From assembly GCA_947258545.1 (NCBI GenBank), contig CAMYJI010000006.1, positions 1 to 64,000 of the forward strand: a DNA stretch of 64,000 nucleotides. Direction: 5' to 3'. This DNA comes from an uncultured Ectothiorhodospiraceae bacterium. Its GTDB lineage: Bacteria > Pseudomonadota > Gammaproteobacteria > UBA9214. The notes under the pieces were generated by a model. The model worked only from the letters and a program-made list of their open reading frames with translations, ran no database searches and was not told where the DNA came from. The position numbers and the translations under genes were made by a program. How positions within the stretch are numbered: position 1 is the first letter of the stretch; each line of letters begins with the position of its first letter. Positions 8,340 through 16,295 of this stretch are shown piece after piece.

Positions 8340-8731
8340 TATTAATCAATAGGTTAGAATATAATTTTCCAGTAGCACTGAAATAATACGGAAAACGATA
8401 GACAACCGGCCCAGTGCCGGTTTTCTTTCGCCTGGAAATCGTTGGGGGAGGGTGAAGGGATATTGCAGTACGGTAACGCGCCAATGTCCGATTCTGCCAG
8501 CTTATGCAACTGGATACTGTGTAATGTCCACCTCGCCTAGCCGGTACTGGAAGCAAGGACATGCACGGCCCCTTCGAGTGCTGTACTTACGATATGACCC
8601 AACCCGGAAGTACAGCATTCTCCCCTGGATGAACGGAATGTACTGGACTCGGACCTTTAGGATTCGGATGTGTATCGGCAATCAAGGTTGCTCGGACCCG
8701 ATGGGGCCAAGGCCATCACGGCCAGGTAACC
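8340..8731. other. non-coding spacer after tRNA-Glu
   Basis: Apart from the terminator at 8404-8429 I see no gene. Open frames are short and unsupported. Together with the fragments at 8732-9093 it forms a stretch of decayed DNA immediately 3' of the tRNA gene. Confidence 0.4.
8404..8429 (+). terminator. rho-independent terminator after tRNA-Glu
   Basis: AACCGGC (8404-8410) pairs with GCCGGTT (8416-8422) around a CCAGT loop and is followed by a T-rich TTCTTTC. It lies 65 nt after the tRNA and is well placed to end its transcript. Confidence 0.7.
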
Positions 8732-8938
8732 TCATTTGTTCCTGGTCGTCAGCCATAAGCCCAAGTAAAGCGCGAATACAAAAAAGTACATCAGGATGCT
8801 GTAGATCGCCACAGGTATCGCCAGCACCGGATTATTGAAAATCAACGGACTGGTTGCGATCACTATTGCCTGCATGCCTTTCTGCACATGACAGTTCACC
8901 GGCATGCACTCGGTCAATGTATTTCCGCTCAGCGTCAT
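8732..8938 (-). pseudogene. C-terminal remnant of a bile acid:sodium symporter (BASS)-type transporter
   Basis: The 68-codon minus-strand frame encodes GMQAIVIATSPLIFNNPVLA and then IPVAIYSILMYFFVFALYLG. This looks like the last two membrane helices of BASS/SBF-family transporters, where a G-x-QN segment is followed by NP-x-AIP and a YS-x-LM helix. An in-frame TAG (8941-8939) directly precedes the ATG and the rest of the roughly 300-residue protein is absent. It abuts, on the opposite strand, the orphan PEP-CTERM tail, which marks a junction between two decayed genes. The family assignment is tentative because only about 45 residues are informative. Confidence 0.45.
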
Positions 8939-8941
8939 CTA

Positions 8942-9093
8942 GAGTGACAAATGGCTCCACAACTGACCATGCGTTCTACGGTGAAATGATCTTCCGTGCC
9001 ACTTCTGCAGTACCACTACCTGGCGCGGTATGGCTCTTCGGCTCCGGTCTGCTGGGGCTGATAGGAATATCGATAAGAAAGAAAGCTGTTTAA
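8942..9093 (+). pseudogene. orphan PEP-CTERM (VPLPG-type) sorting-signal fragment
   Basis: The end of this frame reads AVPLPGAVWLFGSGLLGLIG followed by a short basic end (RKK), then TAA at 9091-9093. This is a textbook exosortase sorting signal: the VPLP motif, a transmembrane helix containing WLFGSGLLGL, and a basic tail. Only about 50 codons upstream remain open and lack a signal peptide, so the gene is a truncated 3' remnant. A terminator follows immediately at 9111. The fragment shows that the lineage has or had an exosortase system, even though no exosortase gene is in this window. Confidence 0.75.
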
Positions 9094-9110
9094 CCGTTAC
9101 CACTCATTTC

Positions 9111-9137
9111 AGGCGGCCTTCGGTCGCCTTTTTGTTT
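9111..9137 (+). terminator. rho-independent terminator after the PEP-CTERM fragment
   Basis: AGGCGGCC (9111-9118) pairs with GGTCGCCT (9122-9129), with one G-T wobble, around a TTC loop and is followed by TTTTGTTTT. It is intact although the gene upstream is a remnant. Confidence 0.75.
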
Positions 9138-9691
9138 TCAGGAACGTCCGTTGTTGCTGCAGCTGAGACCTCTACGGTAATTCTGGGAATGACCGGTTCT
9201 GGCCGAATCGGAACTACGCAATCGCGCCGAAGGGCGGCGCTCCTACAGTGGGCTTATGACCGGTTCTGGCTGTAGTGCGACCTACAGTCTCTTCTAATAA
9301 TATTCTTCTCTGCAATACATAGCCCGAGATTATGCTGCGTTGCAGAGCCGCTACTCGTCTCACTTAAGGAAGCACTGATTTATTGATGCATCACGTCATG
9401 GCGAGCGCGATGTACATGGATGAACAAGTGCCGCGGGAGGCATGGATGCCGGGAGCGGCCAGCGAAGCAATCTCTGGACAGTACGATCAATCAGTTACGT
9501 TAAAATTGATTTGCGCATAGCATTCTCGCATTGATGTCCTATACTCAAAAATCTTACCCCTCAGGATGTGCTTTCTCAGAAATCCTGACCGGTGAGCGCT
9601 GTACAAAACTACAAAACGACAAGGGATAATAGCCAGGATTCTGGCAGTTCCCTTCCGGCAAGCAGCATTAACTGACCTAGGCGCAAATGCC
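9138..9691. other. non-coding, repeat-like degraded region
   Basis: No credible gene. A 15-bp direct repeat ATGACCGGTTCTGGC occurs at 9189-9203 and 9256-9270. The stretch 9408-9478 contains GTCATGGCGAGCGC and AGCGAAGCAATCTCTGG, fragments of a dispersed repeat seen between genes in many bacteria, interrupted by unrelated sequence. This supports long-standing decay rather than functional coding. Confidence 0.4.
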
Positions 9692-9790
9692 ATGACTCAA
9701 AAAGCTTTCAGATTCACCAGGCGATTGCTGATCGTTCTATCAATTACACTTTCTCTCGCGTTGGTAATCTTCCTCGAAGCGACAAAATAA
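9692..9790 (+). CDS. possible 32-residue membrane peptide
   Basis: A short frame beginning ATG ACT CAA encodes a basic N-terminus (KAFRFTRR) followed by one hydrophobic helix (LLIVLSITLSLALVIFL) and ends with TAA. A terminator-like hairpin lies 70 bp downstream. The hydrophobic pattern is clean, but there is no strong ribosome binding site and it lies in a decayed region. It could therefore be a remnant or a chance frame. Confidence 0.3.
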   Translation: MTQKAFRFTRRLLIVLSITLSLALVIFLEATK

Positions 9791-9859
9791 AGTGAAATTC
9801 TAAGACTGGCTGGAATTGCCAGATATAGGAAATTGAGTTGATGGATTACAACCAATTGA

Positions 9860-9890
9860 AAGGCGACCATTAGACCGCCTTTTTCTTTCT
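9860..9890 (+). terminator. probable rho-independent terminator
   Basis: AAGGCG (9860-9865) pairs with CGCCTT (9876-9881) and is followed by TTTCTTTCT. It would end any transcript from the small frame at 9692. Confidence 0.55.
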
Positions 9891-10052
9891 GGGATTGACG
9901 AGTTTTGGCCGATCTCGGTAACTTACACCCTGGAAACACGGTGGCCTCAGGGTCGCTGCTTTCATTTCAATCAGACCATTTGTAGCAGTTGGCCCTTATG
10001 CTTGATCTATATCAATGGTATTAGGATTAAACTGGATACAATCAATTTAGCG

Positions 10053-10616
10053 ATGAGCAAAATACGAGCCAAATTATTTACTGGCCCATCTGTATTGATG
10101 GCTGTAGCCCTGGTACTCATTGCCAGCAGCCCGATTGCCGGTGGTATAAAAAAATGGGTCGATAAGGACGGAAATGTGCACTTTGGCGATGTTCCACCGC
10201 CTAGTGTTACAAATACTGAAACAATAAAAGAAATAAAAGGGCATACCTATAATCCCAAGTCGAGTGACCAGCCCAGACCTATCGGGGCTAAAAGTTCTGG
10301 TAGCGATTACGACTCCCCGCAGAATCAGCCTGACCGAATGAAAGCCGGTGGGCAAGAGGAAGATCTTCAGTCCCAACAGCGGAGAGATGCAGCAGAAAAG
10401 AGTGAACTGTTAAGGCAGGCAAGAGAAATACAGAAAATGAATGCCGAGAAACAGAGAGTAATAAATGCTGAAAATTGCGAACGCTACCAGGAATACATAG
10501 AAGAATATGAACACAAGCTCATGAAAGGATATGAGGCTGAGAGTGACCGACATAGTGACGAGTCACATCTAGCCAAGCTTAGAAGTCTAAAGGCACGTAA
10601 CTGTAATTCACATTAG
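10053..10616 (+). CDS. DUF4124 domain-containing exported protein
   Basis: A 187-residue protein when started at ATG 10053; an in-frame ATG at 10002 would add 17 residues before the signal peptide. Residues about 10-30 form a Sec signal (SVLMAVALVLIASSPIAGG). They are followed directly by KKWVDKDGNVHFGDVPPP, the DUF4124 signature (W-x-D-x-x-G-x-x-H/Y-F/S-D-x-P-P). The rest is a charged, Gln/Glu/Arg-rich helix with a final Cys-containing tail. DUF4124 proteins are common periplasmic proteins of proteobacteria with no established biochemical role. The gene is isolated, with convergent neighbours downstream. Confidence 0.8.
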   Translation: MSKIRAKLFTGPSVLMAVALVLIASSPIAGGIKKWVDKDGNVHFGDVPPPSVTNTETIKEIKGHTYNPKSSDQPRPIGAKSSGSDYDSPQNQPDRMKAGGQEEDLQSQQRRDAAEKSELLRQAREIQKMNAEKQRVINAENCERYQEYIEEYEHKLMKGYEAESDRHSDESHLAKLRSLKARNCNSH

Positions 10617-10915
10617 GGACAAGGCTCTGCTATTTGGTTCTCTAAGGCTTCGGCAGAAAGCCTGCGCGATCGCCCGGAGGGATGTAGACCTAATTAATAT
10701 AGTAAAAACAAAAAGATACGATAACTATCTAAATAAATTACAAGATATGTGGAAATAGTCTATTTTTAGAGCGGGATGACCAAGGAAGGGGTGCTGAATA
10801 TTACCGGCTGTGCAGCGATGACATCGCTCGTGAATGGAAAAGCACGGCACCAAATGGTTTCCGTGCCGTTTCCGGGCGGCTGTACGCGGTAATTCACTGG
10901 ACGGGCAGGTCCCCT
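10617..10915. other. intergenic region between convergent genes
   Basis: AT-rich with no gene. It holds the hairpin at 10844-10869, which probably ends the large ATPase-OmpA gene. Confidence 0.4.
10844..10869 (-). terminator. probable terminator of the ATPase-OmpA fusion gene
   Basis: ACGGCAC (10844-10850) and GTGCCGT (10863-10869) form a 7-bp stem. Read on the minus strand the hairpin is followed by GCTTTTCC. It lies 47 bp beyond the stop codon of the ATPase-OmpA gene. Confidence 0.5.
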
Positions 10916-13084
10916 TTATGGCCGCAGCGCCATGAAGCCTGGTTTGATCCGGCTATCCTGTACCGGTCTGATATAGATCTCGACCCGACGTTTATTAGCG
11001 GGGCTGTCATTGGGAGATTGCTCCAGCCGGGTATCACGATCGCCCCGACCTTCGGACATAACCCGTGATCTCGGCAGACCAAGGTTGATTAGATAGTCCG
11101 CCACGGCATTTGCCCTGAGTTGCGACAGATACAGGTTGTAGTCTTCCGGTCCGGTAGAATCGGTATGCCCTACCACCTGAATTACCATGCGATTATATTT
11201 GTGCAGCACCTCAGCCAGCTTCTGAAGAACCGGACTGGCGCTGCCCTTGATCCGGGCGCTGTCAAAATCAAATAGTCCGTCACTGCTAATGTTGACCCTG
11301 AGTATGGCATCTTCGAGTCGTTCAACCATCAGGCCATTGCGAATCAATACCTGTTCTACTACGAACTGTTCGGCAACAAGACTCTGTGGATCCGGTGCGG
11401 GTCCAGTACTCACGTTCTGGCCCGGTACCCGGAGCACGACACCGACCCGCAGTTTGTTGATGTTATTGTCGATAAATGCCCCGGGATTTGCACGCTGCAG
11501 GACCAGCATCATCTGCTCGACGCTGATATCACTGCCAGGTTGCAGCTTTTTCGCGACATCATATAGGCTCTCGTTGTTTTTGACCGGGCCATACCGCTTG
11601 GCCATTCCACTAGCGGGTGCTCCGCCCGTTTCGAGGATTTTGTTCAGGTCGGCCTGTTTGTCTTGTTCCGAAGCTGATTCTTGTGTCTGTGTTGCCGTGC
11701 GTGAGGTCTGACCGGGTACAGTGGTAGGGTCGGGTTTCGTCGGGGAAATGCTGCTGCGTAGCTTCTGTATGCCGGTCGTGAGCGACGAAACAAGCTCATT
11801 TCCCTTGAGTATCGCCATATCAGAATCTGATACATACAAGAGGGCAATCAAAAATCCAGCAAGCAGCACAATAATGCCCGTGAAGTTCAAGTGATGCCTT
11901 TTGCGTCCGGGGATCCTGTTGCCTTCTTCCTTGCCGGGTAACGGTGTTGTGTCAGGTTGGATGGGTCGAAAATAATCATCTCCGGTCGCTTGTGCGGGCC
12001 CAGGCATCGGGACCGGTTGTTCCTGCGTGAGGTCGTGTGGACTGATGGGTTCAATCCAGAGTGAGTCCGTCTCTATATCGAATGGTGTTTGGGTCGCTGC
12101 TTTCTTGTCCACTCTGCCACGGGACGCGGTAATGGTTCCTGTCGCTGCCTGCAGTGGCTGGTTCGGCGCGGTTGTGAACGATTGGAGCGGTCGGGTGTCT
12201 TCATAGGTTTCTTCAACAGGATCTTCCGGCCAGAAGACAGTGTCGGCGACTTCCTGTATCCCGGTCGGTAGCAATTGCTCCCGCCGTAGTTCCTCAATCA
12301 CGGTCTTCAGGTCCTGTATTCCAATTTTGTGCTTTTCCTCGATGGTGCCGTGTAGCAGAAGCCGGGAGCAGATCTGGTTTATCTGTCGCGGTATGCCGTT
12401 ACTGAACCGATGGACCATGGGATAGATCTCTTCGCTGAACGCGGGGTCCCCGGACCAGCCCACCTTCTGGAGGCGGTGCTGAATATAGGCCTTGGTATCT
12501 CCGATGTCGAGGGACTCTATATGCGTGGCAGCAATCACGCGCTGGTGTAACTGAACCAGGGATGGTGCGGACACGACGTCCCTCAGCTCTTCCTGGCCTA
12601 CCAGAAAGATTTGTAATAACGGGTGACTATCAATTTGTATGTTGGTCAGCAGGCGGAGTTCTTCCAGTGCGTCTTCGGGTACATCCTGTGCTTCGTCTAC
12701 TATCAGCAGCGAGCGCCGGCCCTGTTCGTGTTGCTGTTCCAGGAATTGCTCCATTTGATTCAGCACATCCGCCTTGTCTCTGCCTTCCGGGTTCAGTCCA
12801 AAGGAATAGGCCATCAGGCGGAGGAGGTCATCGGCCTTGAGCTGGGTGCTGACTAGCTTGGCAACGGTTACCTTGTCTGTTCTGAGCTCCTGGAGGAGAT
12901 CATTGATCAGGGTGGTCTTACCAATGCCGGGTTGTCCCGTGATAATTATAAAGCCCTCGGCTCTATGCAAGGCATGACGCATGTAGGTCATTGCCTTGTG
13001 GTAGGTCCGATGCGGAAAGCGGAATTTGGGATCCGGGCTTAACCTGAACGGTTCCGAGCTAAATTTATAGAAGGCTTCATGCAT
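10916..13084 (-). CDS. PEP-CTERM-type AAA ATPase fused to FimV/LysM-like and OmpA domains
   Basis: A 722-residue multidomain protein. Residues 1-280 are an ExeA-like AAA ATPase with P-loop GQPGIGKT (50-57) and Walker B LLIVDEAQ (126-133). The start FYKFSSEPFRLSPDPKF is typical of the putative secretion ATPase of PEP-CTERM exopolysaccharide loci. A low-complexity linker follows, then one membrane helix (about 400-418, FTGIIVLLAGFLIALLYV). Beyond it is a FimV-like LysM-related segment (about 498-553, YGPVKNNESLYDVA ... LQRANPGAF). The end is an OmpA C-terminal peptidoglycan-binding domain (about 600-715, VVGHTDSTG). Topology therefore places the ATPase in the cytoplasm and the FimV/OmpA part in the periplasm, linking ATP hydrolysis to the wall. 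The usual family member is only about 270-350 residues long. Confidence 0.85.
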   Translation of the reverse strand: MHEAFYKFSSEPFRLSPDPKFRFPHRTYHKAMTYMRHALHRAEGFIIITGQPGIGKTTLINDLLQELRTDKVTVAKLVSTQLKADDLLRLMAYSFGLNPEGRDKADVLNQMEQFLEQQHEQGRRSLLIVDEAQDVPEDALEELRLLTNIQIDSHPLLQIFLVGQEELRDVVSAPSLVQLHQRVIAATHIESLDIGDTKAYIQHRLQKVGWSGDPAFSEEIYPMVHRFSNGIPRQINQICSRLLLHGTIEEKHKIGIQDLKTVIEELRREQLLPTGIQEVADTVFWPEDPVEETYEDTRPLQSFTTAPNQPLQAATGTITASRGRVDKKAATQTPFDIETDSLWIEPISPHDLTQEQPVPMPGPAQATGDDYFRPIQPDTTPLPGKEEGNRIPGRKRHHLNFTGIIVLLAGFLIALLYVSDSDMAILKGNELVSSLTTGIQKLRSSISPTKPDPTTVPGQTSRTATQTQESASEQDKQADLNKILETGGAPASGMAKRYGPVKNNESLYDVAKKLQPGSDISVEQMMLVLQRANPGAFIDNNINKLRVGVVLRVPGQNVSTGPAPDPQSLVAEQFVVEQVLIRNGLMVERLEDAILRVNISSDGLFDFDSARIKGSASPVLQKLAEVLHKYNRMVIQVVGHTDSTGPEDYNLYLSQLRANAVADYLINLGLPRSRVMSEGRGDRDTRLEQSPNDSPANKRRVEIYIRPVQDSRIKPGFMALRP

Positions 13085-13299
13085 GTCAGGGGTCTATGGC
13101 AGAATAGCTGTAATGATACCGATGCAACCTTAGATAGTTTATTACATTAAAAATTTCAGGTCATATATCCGGGACAGGGGGCTTCCCGGCGGGAATGTGC
13201 ACGCTCCCTGTCTCCTGGTAGCACAATAGTTTGGACTTGTCCGTGCTGGTTTGCTAGTTTTCTTTCAATAAATAATGATTCTGTCGATGGGGGTGCTTT

Positions 13300-13926
13300 G
13301 TGGGGAAAAATTCCATGTATTTACTGAGCATGATTGCTGCCATTATGATGCTGTTTGGCATGAATGTCTGTGCTGAAACCGATACGGATGCCACAGTTGA
13401 GCCGGAGCTGCTGTTTGATCCTGAGGCCGATGCCGGTGAGGATACCGACACCGCGATAGATACCGATGAGGGTATTGATGTTCTAACCCCGGATGGCCGT
13501 CATGTATTGCTGATGGATGATCATACCTGGAAATATATCGAGGTCGAACAAGGGCTGCCGTCCGAGAGTGCCCTGATGAAAGTTGCAAATATCAAGGAAT
13601 TCACCAATGCCTGTAAAATTGGCATCAGGATAACGAATAATCTGGGTTACTTTATCAAGAGTGTGGTGCCCAGTTTCTCTGCTTATAATCGTGACGGAGT
13701 ACTTTACGAAACGGTCTCCAAGTCATTTTCCTCAATCAAGCCGACCCGGGAACAATACCGGCAGATTCAGTTTGTCGGTCTGCGCTGTCAGGACATTAGC
13801 CGTATTCTGGTGCATGGTGCCGAGCACTGCCACATGGGCGATCTGGACAAATTCAATGAAGAAAAGGGCGAGTGCCTGGCTCGTATTTATGTACAGGCCA
13901 GCGACCAGATCGAGATTACGAAATAA
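13300..13926 (+). CDS. exported hypothetical protein (DUF3157-like N-terminal motif)
   Basis: Up to 208 residues from GTG 13300; ATG 13315 gives 203 and places the signal peptide (YLLSMIAAIMMLFGMNVCAE) at the extreme N-terminus, which I prefer. A stretch rich in Asp, Glu and Thr follows, then LTPDGRHVLLMDDHTWKYIE. This resembles the GRxVLLxDDGTWxY motif seen in DUF3157-type periplasmic proteins. The C-terminal half (NNLGYFIKSVVPSFSAYNRD, later CQDISRI) looks like a small beta-rich fold. No enzymatic residues are evident. Upstream sequence is 215 bp of non-coding DNA shared with the divergent ATPase gene. Confidence 0.65.
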   Translation: MGKNSMYLLSMIAAIMMLFGMNVCAETDTDATVEPELLFDPEADAGEDTDTAIDTDEGIDVLTPDGRHVLLMDDHTWKYIEVEQGLPSESALMKVANIKEFTNACKIGIRITNNLGYFIKSVVPSFSAYNRDGVLYETVSKSFSSIKPTREQYRQIQFVGLRCQDISRILVHGAEHCHMGDLDKFNEEKGECLARIYVQASDQIEITK

Positions 13927-14029
13927 CCCCTACTTGGACTCGATAACCAAGGGTAACAGTAGCCGCGATTTTTACGCCGGAATGTCCGTCTGCTAGACTC
14001 GACGAAATATATTACGGGTATGACTACTT

Positions 14030-14983
14030 GTGGCCATGGGATCCAATCCATCTGATTACTGTTTTCAGCAGATTCACATTGATGCAGCGCGCAATGCTAC
14101 CGATGATTTCAATCCGTTTCATGACCCTTGGAAATGGGACAGCATCCACGACAATCCGTTCGGGATGCCGATTGTCCTGGGCTTCCAGCTCGAGGCGCTG
14201 ATTGAACACCAGGTCACCCTGTTCCGGGAGCAGACCGGTGAGCAGGCGCTGATCGACAATCATCGGCTGCATTTTGCGAACTTTCAGTTCACTTTTGCGG
14301 ACGTTGTGCGGCCCGATGAACCTTTCCATATAGAGATAAAGAAGACGGTTAATCGCATCGCTGAAGCGGGGCAGCTGGCCAATCGTGTTCTGGTGAAAAA
14401 GAACGCGGGACTGGTATTAGTGGGCTTCCAACGTGATTCGATGATGCCGTTATGTATGCCGGAGGCCGATTTCTCCCATATCGATGGTCTCGATGCAGCC
14501 ACGGACCGAAGCTGGATAGCGCAGGATAGTTATTTCATGAAAAGGAAGTTCATGAATACCGGCCACGGAAAGAACTTTCTGGCGGGCTCACTGGTGGATC
14601 AGCACCACTATTTCGATGAACTGGAAGAACGGGTGCGGTTCCCCGCCATGTTCCCGGTCGCGTTGACCTCCTGCGCCCTGATGGAAAAGGCCTGGCAGGA
14701 GGGCTATGCCTTTGAATCCAATCCGCTGGTGTATACCAGTCACTTGATCTCCGTGGACCGCAGGGAGCTGGGCAGGTTGAAAAGCAATGATAGGCTGCAC
14801 CTGTTGGTATCGGGTCCCGAGTCAGTTCCTCCCGGCATGGGGCTGGGAAAACCAGGTTTCAGACAGCAACTGTATCGGTGTTTCGGCATTACGCCGGCGA
14901 ACCGGATTCTCTACCGCGCCGAAATGGCCGTGGCGGCGCTGGATGACATACTGCAGTCTTCTGCCCGGACAGGAAAACCGTAG
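14030..14983 (+). CDS. hypothetical protein, possible double hotdog (MaoC/thioesterase-like) fold
   Basis: A 317-residue cytosolic protein with no signal peptide. The N-terminal segment (DATDDFNPFHD-like spelling NATDDFNPFHDPWKW, then GMPIVLGFQLEALIEHQ) resembles the MaoC-type hydratase entry motif, in which a D-x-NP-x-H stretch precedes a G-x-x-hhG helix. A second similar half appears likely, given the length. The GTG at 14030 and ATG at 14036 are both possible starts. I cannot assign a substrate. It stands alone, convergent with the antiporter gene 17 bp away. Confidence 0.5.
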   Translation: MAMGSNPSDYCFQQIHIDAARNATDDFNPFHDPWKWDSIHDNPFGMPIVLGFQLEALIEHQVTLFREQTGEQALIDNHRLHFANFQFTFADVVRPDEPFHIEIKKTVNRIAEAGQLANRVLVKKNAGLVLVGFQRDSMMPLCMPEADFSHIDGLDAATDRSWIAQDSYFMKRKFMNTGHGKNFLAGSLVDQHHYFDELEERVRFPAMFPVALTSCALMEKAWQEGYAFESNPLVYTSHLISVDRRELGRLKSNDRLHLLVSGPESVPPGMGLGKPGFRQQLYRCFGITPANRILYRAEMAVAALDDILQSSARTGKP

Positions 14984-15000
14984 GCATTGTTGGAAGAGTC

Positions 15001-16170
15001 CTAGTCCTTGCGCAGGCGGGCACTCACCGCTATCGGAGTGGGGTAGCGCAGCATGATCAGGTAGGAGGACACAATGAACGTGATCAGCGTGGTCGTCTGG
15101 ATCAGGTAGGACGCCTTCAGTCCGATGGCGCCTGCATTGAGCGCCAGCACGGCGATCAGCAAGGAGAATTCACTGACCTGACCGAGGCGAACACCCACCT
15201 CTTTGGACAGACCCCGGGACTCGCCGCTGGTGGCAAGCAGCCAGGTGAAAATAATCGGCTTGGAGACCAGCATGAGTACGGCCAGGAGCGTAGCCGGCAG
15301 GAACACATCCGGGAGTATGCGTACGTCGAAGCCTGCCCCCAACGAGAAAAAGAACATTATCAGGAAGAAATCCCGCAACGGCTTGAAACTCTCGGCAATG
15401 AACCGTGCTATGGGATTGGTAGCCATGGAGACACCGGCGATAAAGGCGCCGATTTCATAGGAGATCCCCAGGATTTCCGCCAGTTGTGCCATGCCCAGAC
15501 ACCAGCCGATCGCGACCAGGAAGACGTACTCCTGGATGGTATCGAAGCGCCGCATCAGGGGTAGCAGGACATAGCGCTCGAACAGGAAGGCGACCATCAC
15601 CAGCAGGGGCACGGCCAGCGCGAAGGTGGCGATCTTGCCCCATTCCACGCCCGCAGCCGACAGGCCTTCCAGGAACATCAGGATCGCGATGGCGATTATA
15701 TCCTGCAGCAGCAGGATACTGATCATGACCTGGCCGACGTGTCGGTGGTGGAGGGCAGTCGTCGGCAGCAGCTTCAGTCCGATAATGGTACTCGAGAACA
15801 TCATGACAGAACCGACAATGAGGCTCTCGTGGAGGCTGAATCCGAAACCCAGCCCGATCAGCGCGCCGATGGCACCGAATGCCAGGGAGCTGACAACGGT
15901 GACCATCACCGCTTCACGCAGCATCCTGACCAGTTGCGCCGGCTGCAGATTAAGTCCCAGCAGGAACAGCAGGAAGATGATTCCGATATGACCGATTTGC
16001 TGGATGGTTGAGGGATTGCTGACCAGTTTGAATCCCCAGGGTCCGGCCAGACCACCCAGCAGGATATAGGCCACGAGCAGTGATTGACGGGCAAATAATG
16101 CGATACCGGCGAAGATGGCCGCACCGGTGAAGATCAGGAATATCGAGAATATGATCGGATCGTCATGCAT
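15001..16170 (-). CDS. monovalent cation:proton antiporter, CPA2 family
   Basis: A 389-residue integral membrane protein with about 12-13 hydrophobic segments and the CPA2/KefB-like pattern: FLLFLLGLNL, VGSVMMFSSTIIGLKLL, ILLLQDIIAIAIL (with the QD pair) and IGAFIAGVSMA. It catalyses Na+ or K+ exchange for H+ across the inner membrane. It lacks the C-terminal TrkA-N (NAD-binding) domain of KefB/KefC/YbaL, so nucleotide gating is not expected unless a separate subunit exists. It sits downstream of tolC on the same strand, separated by a strong hairpin. Confidence 0.88.
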   Translation of the reverse strand: MHDDPIIFSIFLIFTGAAIFAGIALFARQSLLVAYILLGGLAGPWGFKLVSNPSTIQQIGHIGIIFLLFLLGLNLQPAQLVRMLREAVMVTVVSSLAFGAIGALIGLGFGFSLHESLIVGSVMMFSSTIIGLKLLPTTALHHRHVGQVMISILLLQDIIAIAILMFLEGLSAAGVEWGKIATFALAVPLLVMVAFLFERYVLLPLMRRFDTIQEYVFLVAIGWCLGMAQLAEILGISYEIGAFIAGVSMATNPIARFIAESFKPLRDFFLIMFFFSLGAGFDVRILPDVFLPATLLAVLMLVSKPIIFTWLLATSGESRGLSKEVGVRLGQVSEFSLLIAVLALNAGAIGLKASYLIQTTTLITFIVSSYLIMLRYPTPIAVSARLRKD

Positions 16171-16240
16171 CAGGATCCGATCGTATAGTCCTTGGGGGAT
16201 TAAATAAAGCCGTACAGGCTGATGTAGGTTGCATCATGTG

Positions 16241-16280
16241 GATACCGGTCAGCGGCCGGCGAAGGCCGCTGACCGGTATC
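16241..16280 (-). repeat. perfect 17-bp inverted repeat downstream of tolC (lapE)
   Basis: GATACCGGTCAGCGGCC (16241-16257) is the exact reverse complement of 16264-16280, with a GGCGAA loop. It begins 16 bp after the tolC stop codon and lies upstream of the antiporter. No T-run follows on either strand, so it is not a classical rho-independent terminator. It may stabilise the 3' end of the tolC mRNA or bind a protein. Confidence 0.7.
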
Positions 16281-16295
16281 TGTCGGAAGCGCCGT

